NCBI GenBank assembly: GCA_002418835.1
Contig: DIEX01000019.1
Coordinates: 300,680-364,679 of the forward strand
Origin: Spirochaetia bacterium UBA5763
GTDB taxonomy: Bacteria; Spirochaetota; UBA4802; UBA5550
Length of the DNA: 64,000 nucleotides
Direction of reading: 5' to 3'
Positions 7,636 through 17,341 of the stretch are shown here, piece after piece. The first letter of the stretch is position 1. Each line of letters begins with the position of its first letter. The notes below the pieces were generated by a model. That model had not been told where the DNA came from. It saw nothing but the letters and a program-made list of their open reading frames with translations, and searched no databases. The translations under genes and the position numbers were made by a program.

Positions 7636-9291
7636 ATGAAAAAGAATCTGCTGCTCTTCTCAATATTTATAGCGATAGCTGCCTTCGGCGCTCTGCTCGA
7701 AGGTGTAAGCAGTTTTGATACTGCAATAAAAAGGCTTCGCGACAGGGAGCTTCCATCTCCTTTGCTAAACTTCGGGAGAAGGGGGCAGATCATGAAGGAG
7801 ATGGGACTCAGATTTGTTGTCCCTGCTGAAGAGGGTTATAAAGACAACGGGGCTGGAAGGATAAGCCTTGATCTTTCCAAACTTGAATCAAGAGATGAGT
7901 GGGTCGAGGCCGCCAATCTCGCTCCTGAGAAGATGGTCAGTTCTGTAATTATTGATAAAAATATAGTAAAATCCGGTCTGCCGGTTCTTTCCATGTATAT
8001 TAATGAGCATGACCTTTATGATGAGTTTACAGGTATTTACTCAAATCCGCTTGAGAGAGGACGAAACTGGGAACGTCCATCCTTTATTTCATATTTTAAA
8101 AATGGTGAGCTTATATTCGGCACAGGTGCAGGAGTAAGGATTCATGGAGGGACAAGCAGGCTTCATCCTTTGAAGAGCTTCAGGCTTTATTTCAGGTCAG
8201 TTTATGGAAGGGAGCAGTTCAAAGACGGGGAGCTGTTTAAGGGGAGTGGTGATCCCGTTAAGCGTATTGTTGTGCGGAAGGCCGATGAATCTTTCGGTTA
8301 CATTAATTCCATGGCTTATGATATTGCACGAAAAACCGGATGCTATGCTCCTATGACTGATCAGGTGAAACTGTACCTGAACGGAAAACCGCACGGGCAT
8401 GGGAATTTTGAGATAATTGAGCACCTCAGCCGCGATTATCTTGAAAACCATATCGGGCATAAAGATTTTGTTTATTATAAACTAAAAGGGAGAAAAGACA
8501 GGCCTCCTGAATACCAGCGTCTATATGAATGGGCAAAGGACTCCAGACGGGAAATTACTTACGATAATGTTTCATCTGTAGTTGATATTGAAAACTTCAT
8601 CAATTTCTGGATTACTAATATTTTTTGTGCAAATAGTGATCCGTATCAGGGGATAGCTTTACTGAACAGGAGAGAGAAGGGCGCGAAATGGTTCTGGCTG
8701 ATCTGGGATATGGATCACAGTTTTGTGAATTATTATGAGCCGGACATAAAGCATCTCTGGGAACAGGAAAGGCCGGTGAATCTTGTTTTTTCCGATACGA
8801 AGAAGGAGACAGATCCGAGATATTTTATTTTCAGAAAGCTGATATTCAAAGATGAGAATTTCAGAACACTTTTTAGAAAACGGCTTGAAGAAAAAATTAA
8901 TTACACTCTTACCCGCGATTATCTTATGTCTGTAGTTAATAATAACAGCAGGGTATGCAGCAGTTTCGGAATGAATATTAACAGTATGGATACTCTTCTG
9001 CGTGATTATATGGATAAGCGCCCGGAATATGTAATGAATATGATGAACAGGTTTTTTAAATTTGGTGATGTAAAAAAGGTAGAATTTATAATACCATCCG
9101 GAAGAACAATTCTGGTTGATGGTTTTGAAATAAAAAATAGCTTTACCGGACTATACTTTCATGGTACTCAGTTGTCCCTGTCCGGGAAAAATGGTGTAAA
9201 CAGAGGATGGGTGGTTGACGGCAGAAAAGTTAACGGGAATAAAATTAATCTGCCAATTAATGGGAATGTAGAGATTAGACCTGTATACTGA
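7636..9291 (+). CDS. CotH kinase family protein
   Basis: 551 residues with an N-terminal hydrophobic signal or anchor (about residues 4-21). The CotH fold is visible from GAGVRIHGGTSRLHPLKSFRLYFR (family motif RxHGxxSRxxPxKSFRL; here cited in part: RIHGGTSR, about residues 168-175), the KADESFGYINSMAYDIAR helix, QVKLYLNGKPHGHGNFEIIE and the metal-binding WLIWDMDHSF (about 353-362). CotH proteins are atypical protein kinases, first known from spore coats but widespread in non-spore-formers. Here it completes the VTC-DUF4956-CotH trio. A small C-terminal beta-rich domain follows the kinase region. The signal sequence suggests that it acts outside the cytoplasmic membrane. Confidence 0.85.
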   Translation: MKKNLLLFSIFIAIAAFGALLEGVSSFDTAIKRLRDRELPSPLLNFGRRGQIMKEMGLRFVVPAEEGYKDNGAGRISLDLSKLESRDEWVEAANLAPEKMVSSVIIDKNIVKSGLPVLSMYINEHDLYDEFTGIYSNPLERGRNWERPSFISYFKNGELIFGTGAGVRIHGGTSRLHPLKSFRLYFRSVYGREQFKDGELFKGSGDPVKRIVVRKADESFGYINSMAYDIARKTGCYAPMTDQVKLYLNGKPHGHGNFEIIEHLSRDYLENHIGHKDFVYYKLKGRKDRPPEYQRLYEWAKDSRREITYDNVSSVVDIENFINFWITNIFCANSDPYQGIALLNRREKGAKWFWLIWDMDHSFVNYYEPDIKHLWEQERPVNLVFSDTKKETDPRYFIFRKLIFKDENFRTLFRKRLEEKINYTLTRDYLMSVVNNNSRVCSSFGMNINSMDTLLRDYMDKRPEYVMNMMNRFFKFGDVKKVEFIIPSGRTILVDGFEIKNSFTGLYFHGTQLSLSGKNGVNRGWVVDGRKVNGNKINLPINGNVEIRPVY

Positions 9292-9461
9292 TTATCAAAA
9301 CAGCTTAATTTCTGCACTTATGCTTTCTTTTCCCGTACCTGTTTAAATAGCCGGTTTCATTTTTTTATATTAACTCATAAAAATGGTGGTATTTGAAAGG
9401 CCGGTTATCTATAATTTCATTATCTGAATGGTTTTTTATTCTTTAATATTGTGATTGAACT

Positions 9462-10649
9462 ATGAACTTTAAAAATCTTTTACTGACAGCACTCCGTGCT
9501 CTGACAAAAAATAAACTGCGATCATCTCTTACCAGCATCGGTATCATTATCGGTATTTCATCAGTTATTGTAATGGTCGGTATGGGTGAAAGTGCAAAGA
9601 TTGAGGTGCGCGGCAAAGTTTTTACATATGGAGCGAACGCGCTTAGTATATCAACATCCAGAGCGGGCAAGTATATGAATCAGTCGGACATCGTTGAGCT
9701 TAAAAAAACTTTTTATCAGATTGAACTTATAAGCCCGTATCTTAAAGATAAAAATAAGATTATCAGATACAGAAATTTAAAAATGACAACTGACATCGAA
9801 GGTGTAGGAAGCAATTACTTCGAAATCAAAGGAAAAAAATGTAAAACCGGAAGACTTTTTCAGGAAGAGGATATTGAAGGGACTGCAAAAGTTGCTGTTA
9901 TAGGTTCAAAGGTTCAGCAGGAACTTTTTAACAGAAAAGACCCTATTGGTGAACAGATACTGGTGGGTGATGTGCCTCTTACTGTTATAGGAGTGCTTGA
10001 ATATTCCGGAGAATCTTTCGGAGGGAGAGACTTCGACGGTATTGTTTTGATGCCATATACAACATTTAACACGCGTATATTAAACAGGCGTGTCTTTGAG
10101 GAAATTTATATAAAAGCCATTGATGAAAACTCTGTACATGAAGTGGGAGATAATGTCAGAAAATACTTGAGGGCAAAGTTTAATATACTCGACGGACAGC
10201 CGGATAATTTTAAAGTCTTTACAAGTGATGATAAACTGAAAATGGCAAATGACATCTCCAATGCTCTGGCTATTCTTCTTGCTGGCATAGCATCTATATC
10301 TCTCTTCGTCGGGGGTGTGGGTATTATGAATATAATGCTTGTATCTGTAACAGAGAGGACAAGGGAGATCGGTATAAGAATGGCAATCGGTGCCAAGAAG
10401 AAAGATATAATGCTGCAGTTTCTAATTGAATCTGTTTCTTTAAGCATGGTTGGCGGAATTATCGGTATCCTTCTGGGATTAGGCGTATATGGAATTATAG
10501 TATATTTTGTTAAGTGGCCCTTTATTTTTACTCCGTCAGCAGTATTTTTAGCGGTATTTTTTGCCACTGCGGTCGGCATATTTTTCGGTTACTACCCTGC
10601 AAAAAAAGCATCTGAACTCAAACCGATAGAGGCGCTTAAGTATGAATAG
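9462..10649 (+). CDS. MacB/FtsX-family ABC transporter permease without adjacent ATPase
   Basis: 395 residues. The first transmembrane helix is at SLTSIGIIIGISSVIVMVG (about residues 24-42), then a MacB-type periplasmic core domain (about 45-235) and an FtsX domain with three helices, including GGVGIMNIMLVSVTERTREI (about 285-304) and the C-terminal YYPAKKASELKPIEALKYE, a hallmark of this family. The ATPase partner normally encoded next to such genes is missing: the closest ATPase here (14933-15817) belongs to an ABC-2 pair on the other strand. The last 8 nt overlap the start of the first GT39-like gene, which suggests coupling with glycan enzymes. Confidence 0.85.
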   Translation: MNFKNLLLTALRALTKNKLRSSLTSIGIIIGISSVIVMVGMGESAKIEVRGKVFTYGANALSISTSRAGKYMNQSDIVELKKTFYQIELISPYLKDKNKIIRYRNLKMTTDIEGVGSNYFEIKGKKCKTGRLFQEEDIEGTAKVAVIGSKVQQELFNRKDPIGEQILVGDVPLTVIGVLEYSGESFGGRDFDGIVLMPYTTFNTRILNRRVFEEIYIKAIDENSVHEVGDNVRKYLRAKFNILDGQPDNFKVFTSDDKLKMANDISNALAILLAGIASISLFVGGVGIMNIMLVSVTERTREIGIRMAIGAKKKDIMLQFLIESVSLSMVGGIIGILLGLGVYGIIVYFVKWPFIFTPSAVFLAVFFATAVGIFFGYYPAKKASELKPIEALKYE

Positions 10650-12339
10650 ATTAGAAGTGATATCATTAAAATTCTGGTCTTTTATAGTAAGGGGGGAGAG
10701 ATGGAAATCCCTCCTCTTTGTTTTTGCGGGTGCTTTTATTCTAAGAATTCACACGCTACTTATAGATTTTATTCATGTTGATGTTGTTACTTCATATATA
10801 CTTGTAAAGAGAGACCTGGCCGGTCTGGATTTTGAACCGAATAAAGGGTGGCTTAATCACGATTTGTTAAAGTGGAGTATCCGGTTTTTTGGTGATTCAG
10901 TGACTTCATTTCATCTAACCGGTGTTATATTTATTCTGCTTACAATGGTTTTAATAATACTGCTCGGCAAAAAAGTTTATAATACCGGAGCAGGTATTCT
11001 TGCTGCCATGCTCTACGGCTTTATAATATCATCTTATAATACAGAATTCACGGCAACAAATGGTGAAGTGCTGTATAACCTTTTTTATATGGGAACCTTT
11101 TATTTTTCGTACCTTTTTTTTATTGATAAAAAGTTATGGGCTATCCTTCCCGCATTTCTCTCAGTTTACCTGGGGTATAGAATTAAAGTACAGGGAGTTT
11201 TCTCTCTCCCCGCTGTTATTGCATATTTAATATTTGTGTTTCCGGTTTTCAGAAGCTGGTTCAGGATTAAGGCTTCCCGGTATTATTTAATCATGATACC
11301 GGCAGTCGCCGGACTATTTTTTCTGATTCTGATTGACTGGAATTATTTTCATTTAGTTTTTGATGGCGCTTTGAGAAACAGGGTCGAACCTCTGGTGATG
11401 TATGTTTCAAACAGAGGTTTTAATCCCTTTATGGTCATTGGTAAACTTATGCTGCGCGCTGTACATTTTCTTCTTTACCATAGTATAATCTGGGTCCCTG
11501 GTGTTCTTGCTGTTGTATATTTTTTCAGAAGGAGTGACAGGAGAGAAGGGGAGGGATTTATAGTTGCAGTAACTCTCGCTCTTTTTGCATCGATATTCCT
11601 GGGAGGGGCCAGGCTATCAGTGCATTACTTTATTATACTCCTACCGACACTTTCGATACTGGCTGCGGGATATATATGTGACAGGGTCAGTGATCCTGTT
11701 TTTGCGAGGAGAGCTTTTCCGGCTTTCATGATCCCTGTAATCTTTTTCTTTTCCTGGAACATGAAGGATGCTTATATACGACATTTTGCCCCGGAACTGA
11801 AACAGGAGGAGGGGAATTTTGCCTACTATTTCAGAATGATCGCACTGGCCTCACATGGTGAATACCTTCTACCGCATAAAAGCATAGTTCCGGTTATTGA
11901 ATATCTGAAGAATAATACACCTTCTGATTCAAAAATTATGTCATGGCCCATGGGAACTGAGATTGTTTATTATTCCGGAAGATATTCAGCTGGTGATTCA
12001 TACTGGTATAATGAAGGCGCTCTTTATGCAATAGTGCAGAGGGAGAAGGGGAATAATAAGATTTATGAAGATTATCAGAAAGGATTTGTGAAGCATATAA
12101 AAGGACTAAACCCGGATTGCTTCATTGATGTCGGGGCAACGTCAATGATAAGGAAAGTGCTGGTTTACAGAAAAAAAACAGATCCGCCATACTATTTTGA
12201 CTGGAATACTGCGCCTGTTGTGCGGTTCGGGAGCTTTGCAACTCTTGATGATTTTCCTGAGATAATTAATTACCTCAACAATAATTATAACTTTGCCGGC
12301 AATTTTGGTGATGGAAGGATTTGGGTACGGAAAAAGTGA
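10642..12339 (+). CDS. GT39/PMT_2-like membrane glycosyltransferase
   Basis: 565 residues with about ten transmembrane helices. After helix 1 the acidic extracytoplasmic loop reads DFIHVDVVTSYILVKRDL (about residues 34-51), the position where PMT_2/ArnT-type enzymes keep their catalytic acidic pair. A soluble C-terminal domain of about 150 residues follows the last helix and ends in basic residues. Enzymes of this type move a sugar from a polyprenyl-phosphate carrier to a lipid or protein outside the membrane. The start overlaps the permease gene by 8 nt and its end overlaps the next GT39-like gene by 19 nt. Confidence 0.72.
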   Translation: MNRLEVISLKFWSFIVRGERWKSLLFVFAGAFILRIHTLLIDFIHVDVVTSYILVKRDLAGLDFEPNKGWLNHDLLKWSIRFFGDSVTSFHLTGVIFILLTMVLIILLGKKVYNTGAGILAAMLYGFIISSYNTEFTATNGEVLYNLFYMGTFYFSYLFFIDKKLWAILPAFLSVYLGYRIKVQGVFSLPAVIAYLIFVFPVFRSWFRIKASRYYLIMIPAVAGLFFLILIDWNYFHLVFDGALRNRVEPLVMYVSNRGFNPFMVIGKLMLRAVHFLLYHSIIWVPGVLAVVYFFRRSDRREGEGFIVAVTLALFASIFLGGARLSVHYFIILLPTLSILAAGYICDRVSDPVFARRAFPAFMIPVIFFFSWNMKDAYIRHFAPELKQEEGNFAYYFRMIALASHGEYLLPHKSIVPVIEYLKNNTPSDSKIMSWPMGTEIVYYSGRYSAGDSYWYNEGALYAIVQREKGNNKIYEDYQKGFVKHIKGLNPDCFIDVGATSMIRKVLVYRKKTDPPYYFDWNTAPVVRFGSFATLDDFPEIINYLNNNYNFAGNFGDGRIWVRKK

Positions 12340-13898
12340 ACAGGTTTACAAAGCATATTCTCCTTATTGCGGGACTGATTTTTGTTTTAAGGATTCCGGT
12401 TCTTTACCAGCATATAATTGATATTGATGAAACGGCATTCAGCGAATTCGCCTCGATAATGCTTAACGGCGGATTGCCGTATATTGATGCTGTTGATAAC
12501 AAACCACCGTTGACCTATTATTTTTTTTATTTTGTTTATGCTTTAACTGGTTTTAAAAGTCTTATTACTGTTCATATTTTTACAACTATATGGGTTATTA
12601 TTACAGGTATATGCATATATGTTTTCGGTAATAAACTGAAAGATTACAAAACAGGGGTTGTCTCAGCGCTGTTATTCATTTTTATGATGCATACTTATGA
12701 ACCCAAGTATATTTCATCAAATGGCGAGACTCTTATTAATCTTTTTCTCGTTATATCGTCTTATGTGTTTCTATTTACTGGCGTTAATGGATTACATAAA
12801 AAATCTTTACATGTTATATCCGGAGTACTGCTGGGCCTTGGTGTTATGACAAACTACAAGGCGGGTGTCCTGGCCATGGTTTTTGTAGTACATTCACTCA
12901 TCACAGGTCCTCTTTTATCGCATAACAGGATGTTTGTGCTGAAAGATAATATTTCGAGGCTCCTGATTACCGGGCTCTCTTCATTTATACCTCTTGCTAT
13001 GTTTGTGTTTATTTTTAAAATGCAGGGTAATCTAAATGAGGCTGTCTTCTGGGGGTTTCTGTATAATTTCGGTTATATTGAATCAGGAAAAGATGCCTTC
13101 TCCTTATTTAAAATTATTGGGAGAACCGGATATTTTATATTACTGACATTCCCTGCATGGGTTGCTGCACTGAAATATCTTTTTGCGAATATAAAACAAC
13201 TGAGGCTGCCGGGTGGAACTGAGTCTGATGAAACGGAATATTCTTACTTCTCTTTTCTTGCGCTCTGGCTCTGTTTTTCAATATATGGTGCATCTATTGG
13301 AGGGCGTGGCTATGGACATTATTTTATACAGATTGTTCCCCCGCTTGCACTTGCAGCTTCAGCAGGTTATGTATATATCCAGCAATACAAAAAAACTGTC
13401 TGGTTATGGCTTATAATCCCTGCAGTAATATTTACTGCTTCAAGAATTGATATAATAAAAACATATGAATTGCTGAATTACCCTAACTATAAATCTGAAA
13501 TAAGTTTCAGAAAAACCGGTGAATATATAAAGAGCGTAACCGCTCCTGAGGATAAAATTTATTCATGGGGATGGTCAACTCCGGTTTATTATTTTGCTGA
13601 CAGAAGAAGTGCGTCCCGTTTTATTATATCCGATTTTGTATCAGGCAGAATTTTTGGTACTGGAAATACTTCAAGTGCAGTTAGAAATGAACTAACAGAG
13701 AAGTTTTTTCCAATTCTAATGGAGGATCTTCAGAAGAACAGGCCCATGTATTTTATCGATACTTCACCTGCCGGATTCTTCGGTTATGACAGATTTCCGC
13801 TCACAATGTATCCTGAACTGAATTCATATGTAAACAGCAACTATAACAGAGAAACCGTAATTGATGGACTGGTTATTTACAAGAGACGTGAGTTTTAA
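12321..13898 (+). CDS. GT39/PMT_2-like membrane glycosyltransferase
   Basis: 525 residues, same plan as its upstream neighbour. The N-terminal loop contains IIDIDETAFSEFASIM (about residues 35-50) with the acidic D-E pair typical of PMT_2 enzymes, then YIDAVDNKPPLTYYFF (about 57-72), where the KPP/PPL turn is a family hallmark. About ten further helices follow. The C-terminal part (about 400-525) is soluble and contains YSWGWSTPVYYFADRRSASR, a pattern seen in the same place in many of these enzymes. It overlaps its upstream neighbour by 19 nt and converges with the ABC-2 permease gene (4-nt overlap). Confidence 0.8.
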   Translation: MGTEKVNRFTKHILLIAGLIFVLRIPVLYQHIIDIDETAFSEFASIMLNGGLPYIDAVDNKPPLTYYFFYFVYALTGFKSLITVHIFTTIWVIITGICIYVFGNKLKDYKTGVVSALLFIFMMHTYEPKYISSNGETLINLFLVISSYVFLFTGVNGLHKKSLHVISGVLLGLGVMTNYKAGVLAMVFVVHSLITGPLLSHNRMFVLKDNISRLLITGLSSFIPLAMFVFIFKMQGNLNEAVFWGFLYNFGYIESGKDAFSLFKIIGRTGYFILLTFPAWVAALKYLFANIKQLRLPGGTESDETEYSYFSFLALWLCFSIYGASIGGRGYGHYFIQIVPPLALAASAGYVYIQQYKKTVWLWLIIPAVIFTASRIDIIKTYELLNYPNYKSEISFRKTGEYIKSVTAPEDKIYSWGWSTPVYYFADRRSASRFIISDFVSGRIFGTGNTSSAVRNELTEKFFPILMEDLQKNRPMYFIDTSPAGFFGYDRFPLTMYPELNSYVNSNYNRETVIDGLVIYKRREF

Positions 13899-14929
13899 TC
13901 AGTTTTCTGCCATCTGAAAAGAACAGAGCCTGCAGAAAGAAAAATAATAGACATTACTGAAAGAGCCAGTATCTGGCTTCTGATGTCATAAAGAGATGCT
14001 CCGTCATTCATAATCTGCCGTATGCCGGACGTGATATGTGAAAGTGGAAGGAGTTTGGCGAATTTAATGACCCAGGGCCTTGCCCCCTCCATGGAAAACC
14101 ACACTTCGGACAGGAGCATCATGGGCCATGAGAGGAGGTTAAGTATCCCTCCTGCGAATTCCTCGCTGCTGCTCCTTGAAGCTATTATAAGCGCCAGCGA
14201 TACCATGCTGAAGCTCCCGAGCATAAATATAATAAGCAGCGAAAGATATGAGCCCCTGTTTTCAAAACCGTATATTAATATGCATGCAAGATAAACAGTT
14301 CCTGTGGTGAGCAGGATCACAAACATTCGTGAAAGGATCTGGGCCGTGAGAAACTCAAATGGCGTAAGCGGTGTGACGCTGAATCGTTTCAGAACGCCGT
14401 TTTTCCTGTCGCGTACAACGGAGTAACCCACACCAAAAAGAGCACTGAACATCATATTCATTGCAAGAACACCGGGAAATAGCCATTCTACGTATGGAAT
14501 TTCACGTCCGGTAACTGTTTCAGGAACAAAACCTGTTTTAATTTTTTCAGAGGATGAGATAAGAAGTTTTTCTGTCATAAAACTTTTTGGAGATGATGAG
14601 CTCTTCCAGTATCTCCCCTCTGACGGTTCAATCAGAAGGTCGATCCTGTGATGAAGAAGTCTGTTTATGCCGGTTTCACGCGATTCAAATTCAATAAATT
14701 CAACAAACTTTGTTTTTCTGAATTCTTCATATTGCACAGAAATCTCATTGCGGATATTTCCTGAATTTATCACTCCCACCTTATATTCCTTTCTGCTGTC
14801 CTGGCTGAATATCAGACTGAAGCCCACAATAACAAAAAAAGGGAAAAGAATATTCCACCCGAAGCCGGATTTGTCCCGGTAAAACTCCCTGTTCCGGTTG
14901 ATAAAGATGATCAGTATACGTTTAAACAT
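13895..14929 (-). CDS. ABC-2 type transporter permease
   Basis: 344 residues. One N-terminal helix (about residues 24-40), an extracytoplasmic domain of about 130 residues, then five helices with the pattern VEWLFPGVLAMNMMFSALFGVGYSVVRDRKNG (cited in part: LFPGVLAMNMMF, near residue 157) and GVLKRFSVTPLTPFEFLTAQ, the cytoplasmic coupling loop typical of ABC-2 permeases of the NodJ/CcmB/YhhJ type. Its ATPase partner lies 3 nt upstream. Substrate unknown; such pairs export drugs, lipids or glycans. Confidence 0.85.
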   Translation of the reverse strand: MFKRILIIFINRNREFYRDKSGFGWNILFPFFVIVGFSLIFSQDSRKEYKVGVINSGNIRNEISVQYEEFRKTKFVEFIEFESRETGINRLLHHRIDLLIEPSEGRYWKSSSSPKSFMTEKLLISSSEKIKTGFVPETVTGREIPYVEWLFPGVLAMNMMFSALFGVGYSVVRDRKNGVLKRFSVTPLTPFEFLTAQILSRMFVILLTTGTVYLACILIYGFENRGSYLSLLIIFMLGSFSMVSLALIIASRSSSEEFAGGILNLLSWPMMLLSEVWFSMEGARPWVIKFAKLLPLSHITSGIRQIMNDGASLYDIRSQILALSVMSIIFLSAGSVLFRWQKTD

Positions 14930-14932
14930 CTG

Positions 14933-15817
14933 TTATGCCCTCAGTGTGTGCCCTGTTAGTTTAAGAAATACATCCTCAAGATTCGGAGTGCGGACAGTCA
15001 TCCCCGTAAGGTCCGCTTCTGAAGCTGCCAGTTGCTGAATGCAGAGATTCAGAAAATCGGTGCGGAATTCAATTCCATTTTCAACTATGAAGTACTGGCA
15101 TGAAAGTATGTTGCGATATTTTTCCGGGTCTTCTGTCCGTATATAGATTGTTGCACCTTTCCCGTATTTCATAAGAAGAGAATTTGGAGTGTCAATATCG
15201 ATAATTTTTCCGTAATCCATGATTGCTATTTTATCGCAGAGCCTTTCTGCTTCTTCCATATAGTGAGTTGTCAGTATTATTGTTTTACCTGAGTTTTTTA
15301 TACCGGTTACAATCTCCCATAAGTGTCTCCGCGCCTGCGGGTCGAGTCCTGTTGTGGGCTCATCAAGTATTATAAGCTCAGGATTGTTTGTGAGTGCAAT
15401 AGCAAGCAGGAGGCGCTGTTTCTGTCCGCCTGATATTTTCCTGTTATCCCTGTTGAGAATTTCCTCCAGTCTGCATACTTCAATAATCCAGTCGATATCA
15501 GTTTTACCGGGATATAGGCCGCGGTAAGTTTTCAATGTTTCAAATACAGTCAGGTATTCAGGGAGCCTGGTACTTTGAAACTGTATACCGGCCTCAGCCT
15601 TGAATCTCTTCCCCCTGTTTTCTCCTTTGTATAGAATTGTTCCTGAATCCTCATTCAGTATACCTTCTATGATTTCAATTGTGGTAGTCTTCCCCGCGCC
15701 GTTAGGCCCGAGCAGGCCGAAGCATGTACCGGCTTCGATGGAGAAGCTTATCCCGTCTACAGCTTTTACACCGGGGAAGGATTTCCGCAGATTGCGGATT
15801 TCAAGTACCGGTTCCAT
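14933..15817 (-). CDS. ABC transporter ATP-binding protein
   Basis: 294 residues with all ATPase motifs: Walker A GPNGAGKTTT (about residues 38-47), Q-loop at IQFQSTRLPEYLTVFE, signature ISGGQKQRLLLA (about 133-144), Walker B LIILDEPTTGLDP (about 153-165) and switch His in TTHYMEEAERL (about 185-195). A C-terminal domain of about 80 residues resembles the regulatory tail of ABC-2 drug/lipid exporters. It partners with the permease 3 nt downstream. Its ATG shares one base with the stop of the GlsB gene (TAATG), which implies translational coupling. Confidence 0.92.
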   Translation of the reverse strand: MEPVLEIRNLRKSFPGVKAVDGISFSIEAGTCFGLLGPNGAGKTTTIEIIEGILNEDSGTILYKGENRGKRFKAEAGIQFQSTRLPEYLTVFETLKTYRGLYPGKTDIDWIIEVCRLEEILNRDNRKISGGQKQRLLLAIALTNNPELIILDEPTTGLDPQARRHLWEIVTGIKNSGKTIILTTHYMEEAERLCDKIAIMDYGKIIDIDTPNSLLMKYGKGATIYIRTEDPEKYRNILSCQYFIVENGIEFRTDFLNLCIQQLAASEADLTGMTVRTPNLEDVFLKLTGHTLRA

Positions 15818-16053
15818 TATTTAATTTTGTTTATAATCCAGAGAAGAATTACTGCACCAATGAGTGCTGCAATAATCTGCGCGATTAATCCGTGAATACT
15901 GAAGCCGATTATCCTTAAAAGAAAACCACCGATAAATGAACCCGCTATTCCGACAATAAGGTTCCCTATCAGTCCGAATCCTCTCCCTTTCCAGATAATC
16001 CCTGCAAGATAACCTGCAACAAGACCGACAATTACTAATAGTACTATTCCCAT
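15817..16053 (-). CDS. GlsB/YeaQ/YmgE family small membrane protein
   Basis: 78 residues, almost wholly hydrophobic with glycine zippers: GLVAGYLAGIIWKGRGFGLIGNLIVGIAGSFIGGFLL (partly: AGYLAGIIWKGRGFGLIGN, about residues 13-31) is the recognisable family core. Such proteins are often stress-induced (formerly called transglycosylase-associated). It is the first gene of an operon with the ABC-2 pair, coupled by a TAATG junction, and has a good ribosome site (GGGAGGAGG) before its ATG. Confidence 0.88.
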   Translation of the reverse strand: MGIVLLVIVGLVAGYLAGIIWKGRGFGLIGNLIVGIAGSFIGGFLLRIIGFSIHGLIAQIIAALIGAVILLWIINKIK

Positions 16054-16112
16054 AAATCCTCCTCCCTGTTATTATAATAATATTGCACCTGTGGAATAAT
16101 CAAGATCAAGTA

Positions 16113-17231
16113 TTAAATATTCTGCTTTCTGTACTGACTCGGAGAAATCCCCTCAATCTTGGAAAATACTGTACAGAATGTTGTGTTTGAGTTGAAGCCC
16201 ACTGCTATCCCTATTGAAAGAATTGAGCGTTTCGGTTCTTCAATAAGCATCTTTTTCGCTTCATCAACTCGGTATTCGTTAATGAATGTATTGAAGTTTT
16301 TCTTTATCCTTTCATTTAGGATTTCGGAAAGCTGGTGGGGACTAATCCCCAGCTCACCGGAGAGATCCCGAAGAGAAAGTTCCTCGTCCGCAAATACTTT
16401 TTCATCCCGCATAAGCTCTGTAAGGCGGTTAAATATTACATTAACATCAAGACCAGTGATTCTCGATTTTTCGTAATGGGCTTTCCTGGTTTCACTCCGG
16501 AGCAGCCTGTGGTAATCGTGATGACGCTGGGTGATCAGGTAAACATATATAGTCGCGGCGTTGGCGATGAGAATGGACACCTGTACAAGTTCCAGGGAGT
16601 AAATATAACCGAGAAAACATATCAGATTTGAAACAGCAATGGAAAGAGCGGATATATAACCCATACGGGCAGGCTTTGATATTCTGTTGTTGCTGTCTCT
16701 TCGCCACACCGGGAGCATCTGAATCAGAACCGGTGTCATCAGAATTGTCATATATAAATTCGGGATTATTGCACTTATGTATAAAGCTTTGATATATAGC
16801 GGAAGATTACTGAATTTTTCTCCGGTTACAGGTAGAGCCAGTGAATATTTTATAAGCTCTTCTGTACAGTAAAACGGCAGAAGTGTAAGAAGAGCAATCG
16901 ATAAAACTGATGGTATCAGGAAGAGCGCATGGTATTTCGTGAGTGCGAATCTGCTTGAAAGTACCCACCTGTACCTGAAAACAATAATTGGAGGTGTAAG
17001 ATAAACAAGCGGTGTTATAAACATGGTCAACTGGAAAGCATAATCCCACTCTCCAATGACGTTTGTACTCAAAAAACATATCTGGAACATCCAGAGAGCC
17101 ATTGTGAAGAACGACAGAGCAAATAAATAATCTATAAAGGCCTTTTTTGCCTGCATCATCTGCCCTGCTGAAATAATAACAGCAAATGCAGGCCCGAAAA
17201 ACATTATGAAATAAAGAATTTTCTCTGACAT
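16113..17231 (-). CDS. AraC-family transcriptional regulator with seven-helix membrane domain
   Basis: 372 residues. The N-terminal ~230 residues make about seven transmembrane helices; the C-terminal ~100 residues are an AraC-type DNA-binding domain with two helix-turn-helix motifs: LSLRDLSGELGISPHQLSEILN (partly: LGISPHQLSEILNE, about residues 293-306) and the second, SILSIGIAVGFNSNTTFCTVFSKI (partly: IGIAVGFNSNTTF), followed by GISPSQYRK. The motif GFNSNTTFCTVFKK...G.SPSQYR is the usual AraC ending. It likely senses a signal at the membrane. It is divergent from the acyl-CoA synthetase gene, with a pair of palindromes between them, and upstream of the GlsB/ABC-2 operon in the same direction. 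Confidence 0.87.
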   Translation of the reverse strand: MSEKILYFIMFFGPAFAVIISAGQMMQAKKAFIDYLFALSFFTMALWMFQICFLSTNVIGEWDYAFQLTMFITPLVYLTPPIIVFRYRWVLSSRFALTKYHALFLIPSVLSIALLTLLPFYCTEELIKYSLALPVTGEKFSNLPLYIKALYISAIIPNLYMTILMTPVLIQMLPVWRRDSNNRISKPARMGYISALSIAVSNLICFLGYIYSLELVQVSILIANAATIYVYLITQRHHDYHRLLRSETRKAHYEKSRITGLDVNVIFNRLTELMRDEKVFADEELSLRDLSGELGISPHQLSEILNERIKKNFNTFINEYRVDEAKKMLIEEPKRSILSIGIAVGFNSNTTFCTVFSKIEGISPSQYRKQNI

Positions 17232-17341
17232 AAAATATAACCGGTATTTAAATTTAATTATCTTAAACAGAATGTCAAATAAATTTAATCTTCGTAAGTA
17301 CGCGAATGGAATAACTGAAAAAAAGGTGAATAAATCTTTCA

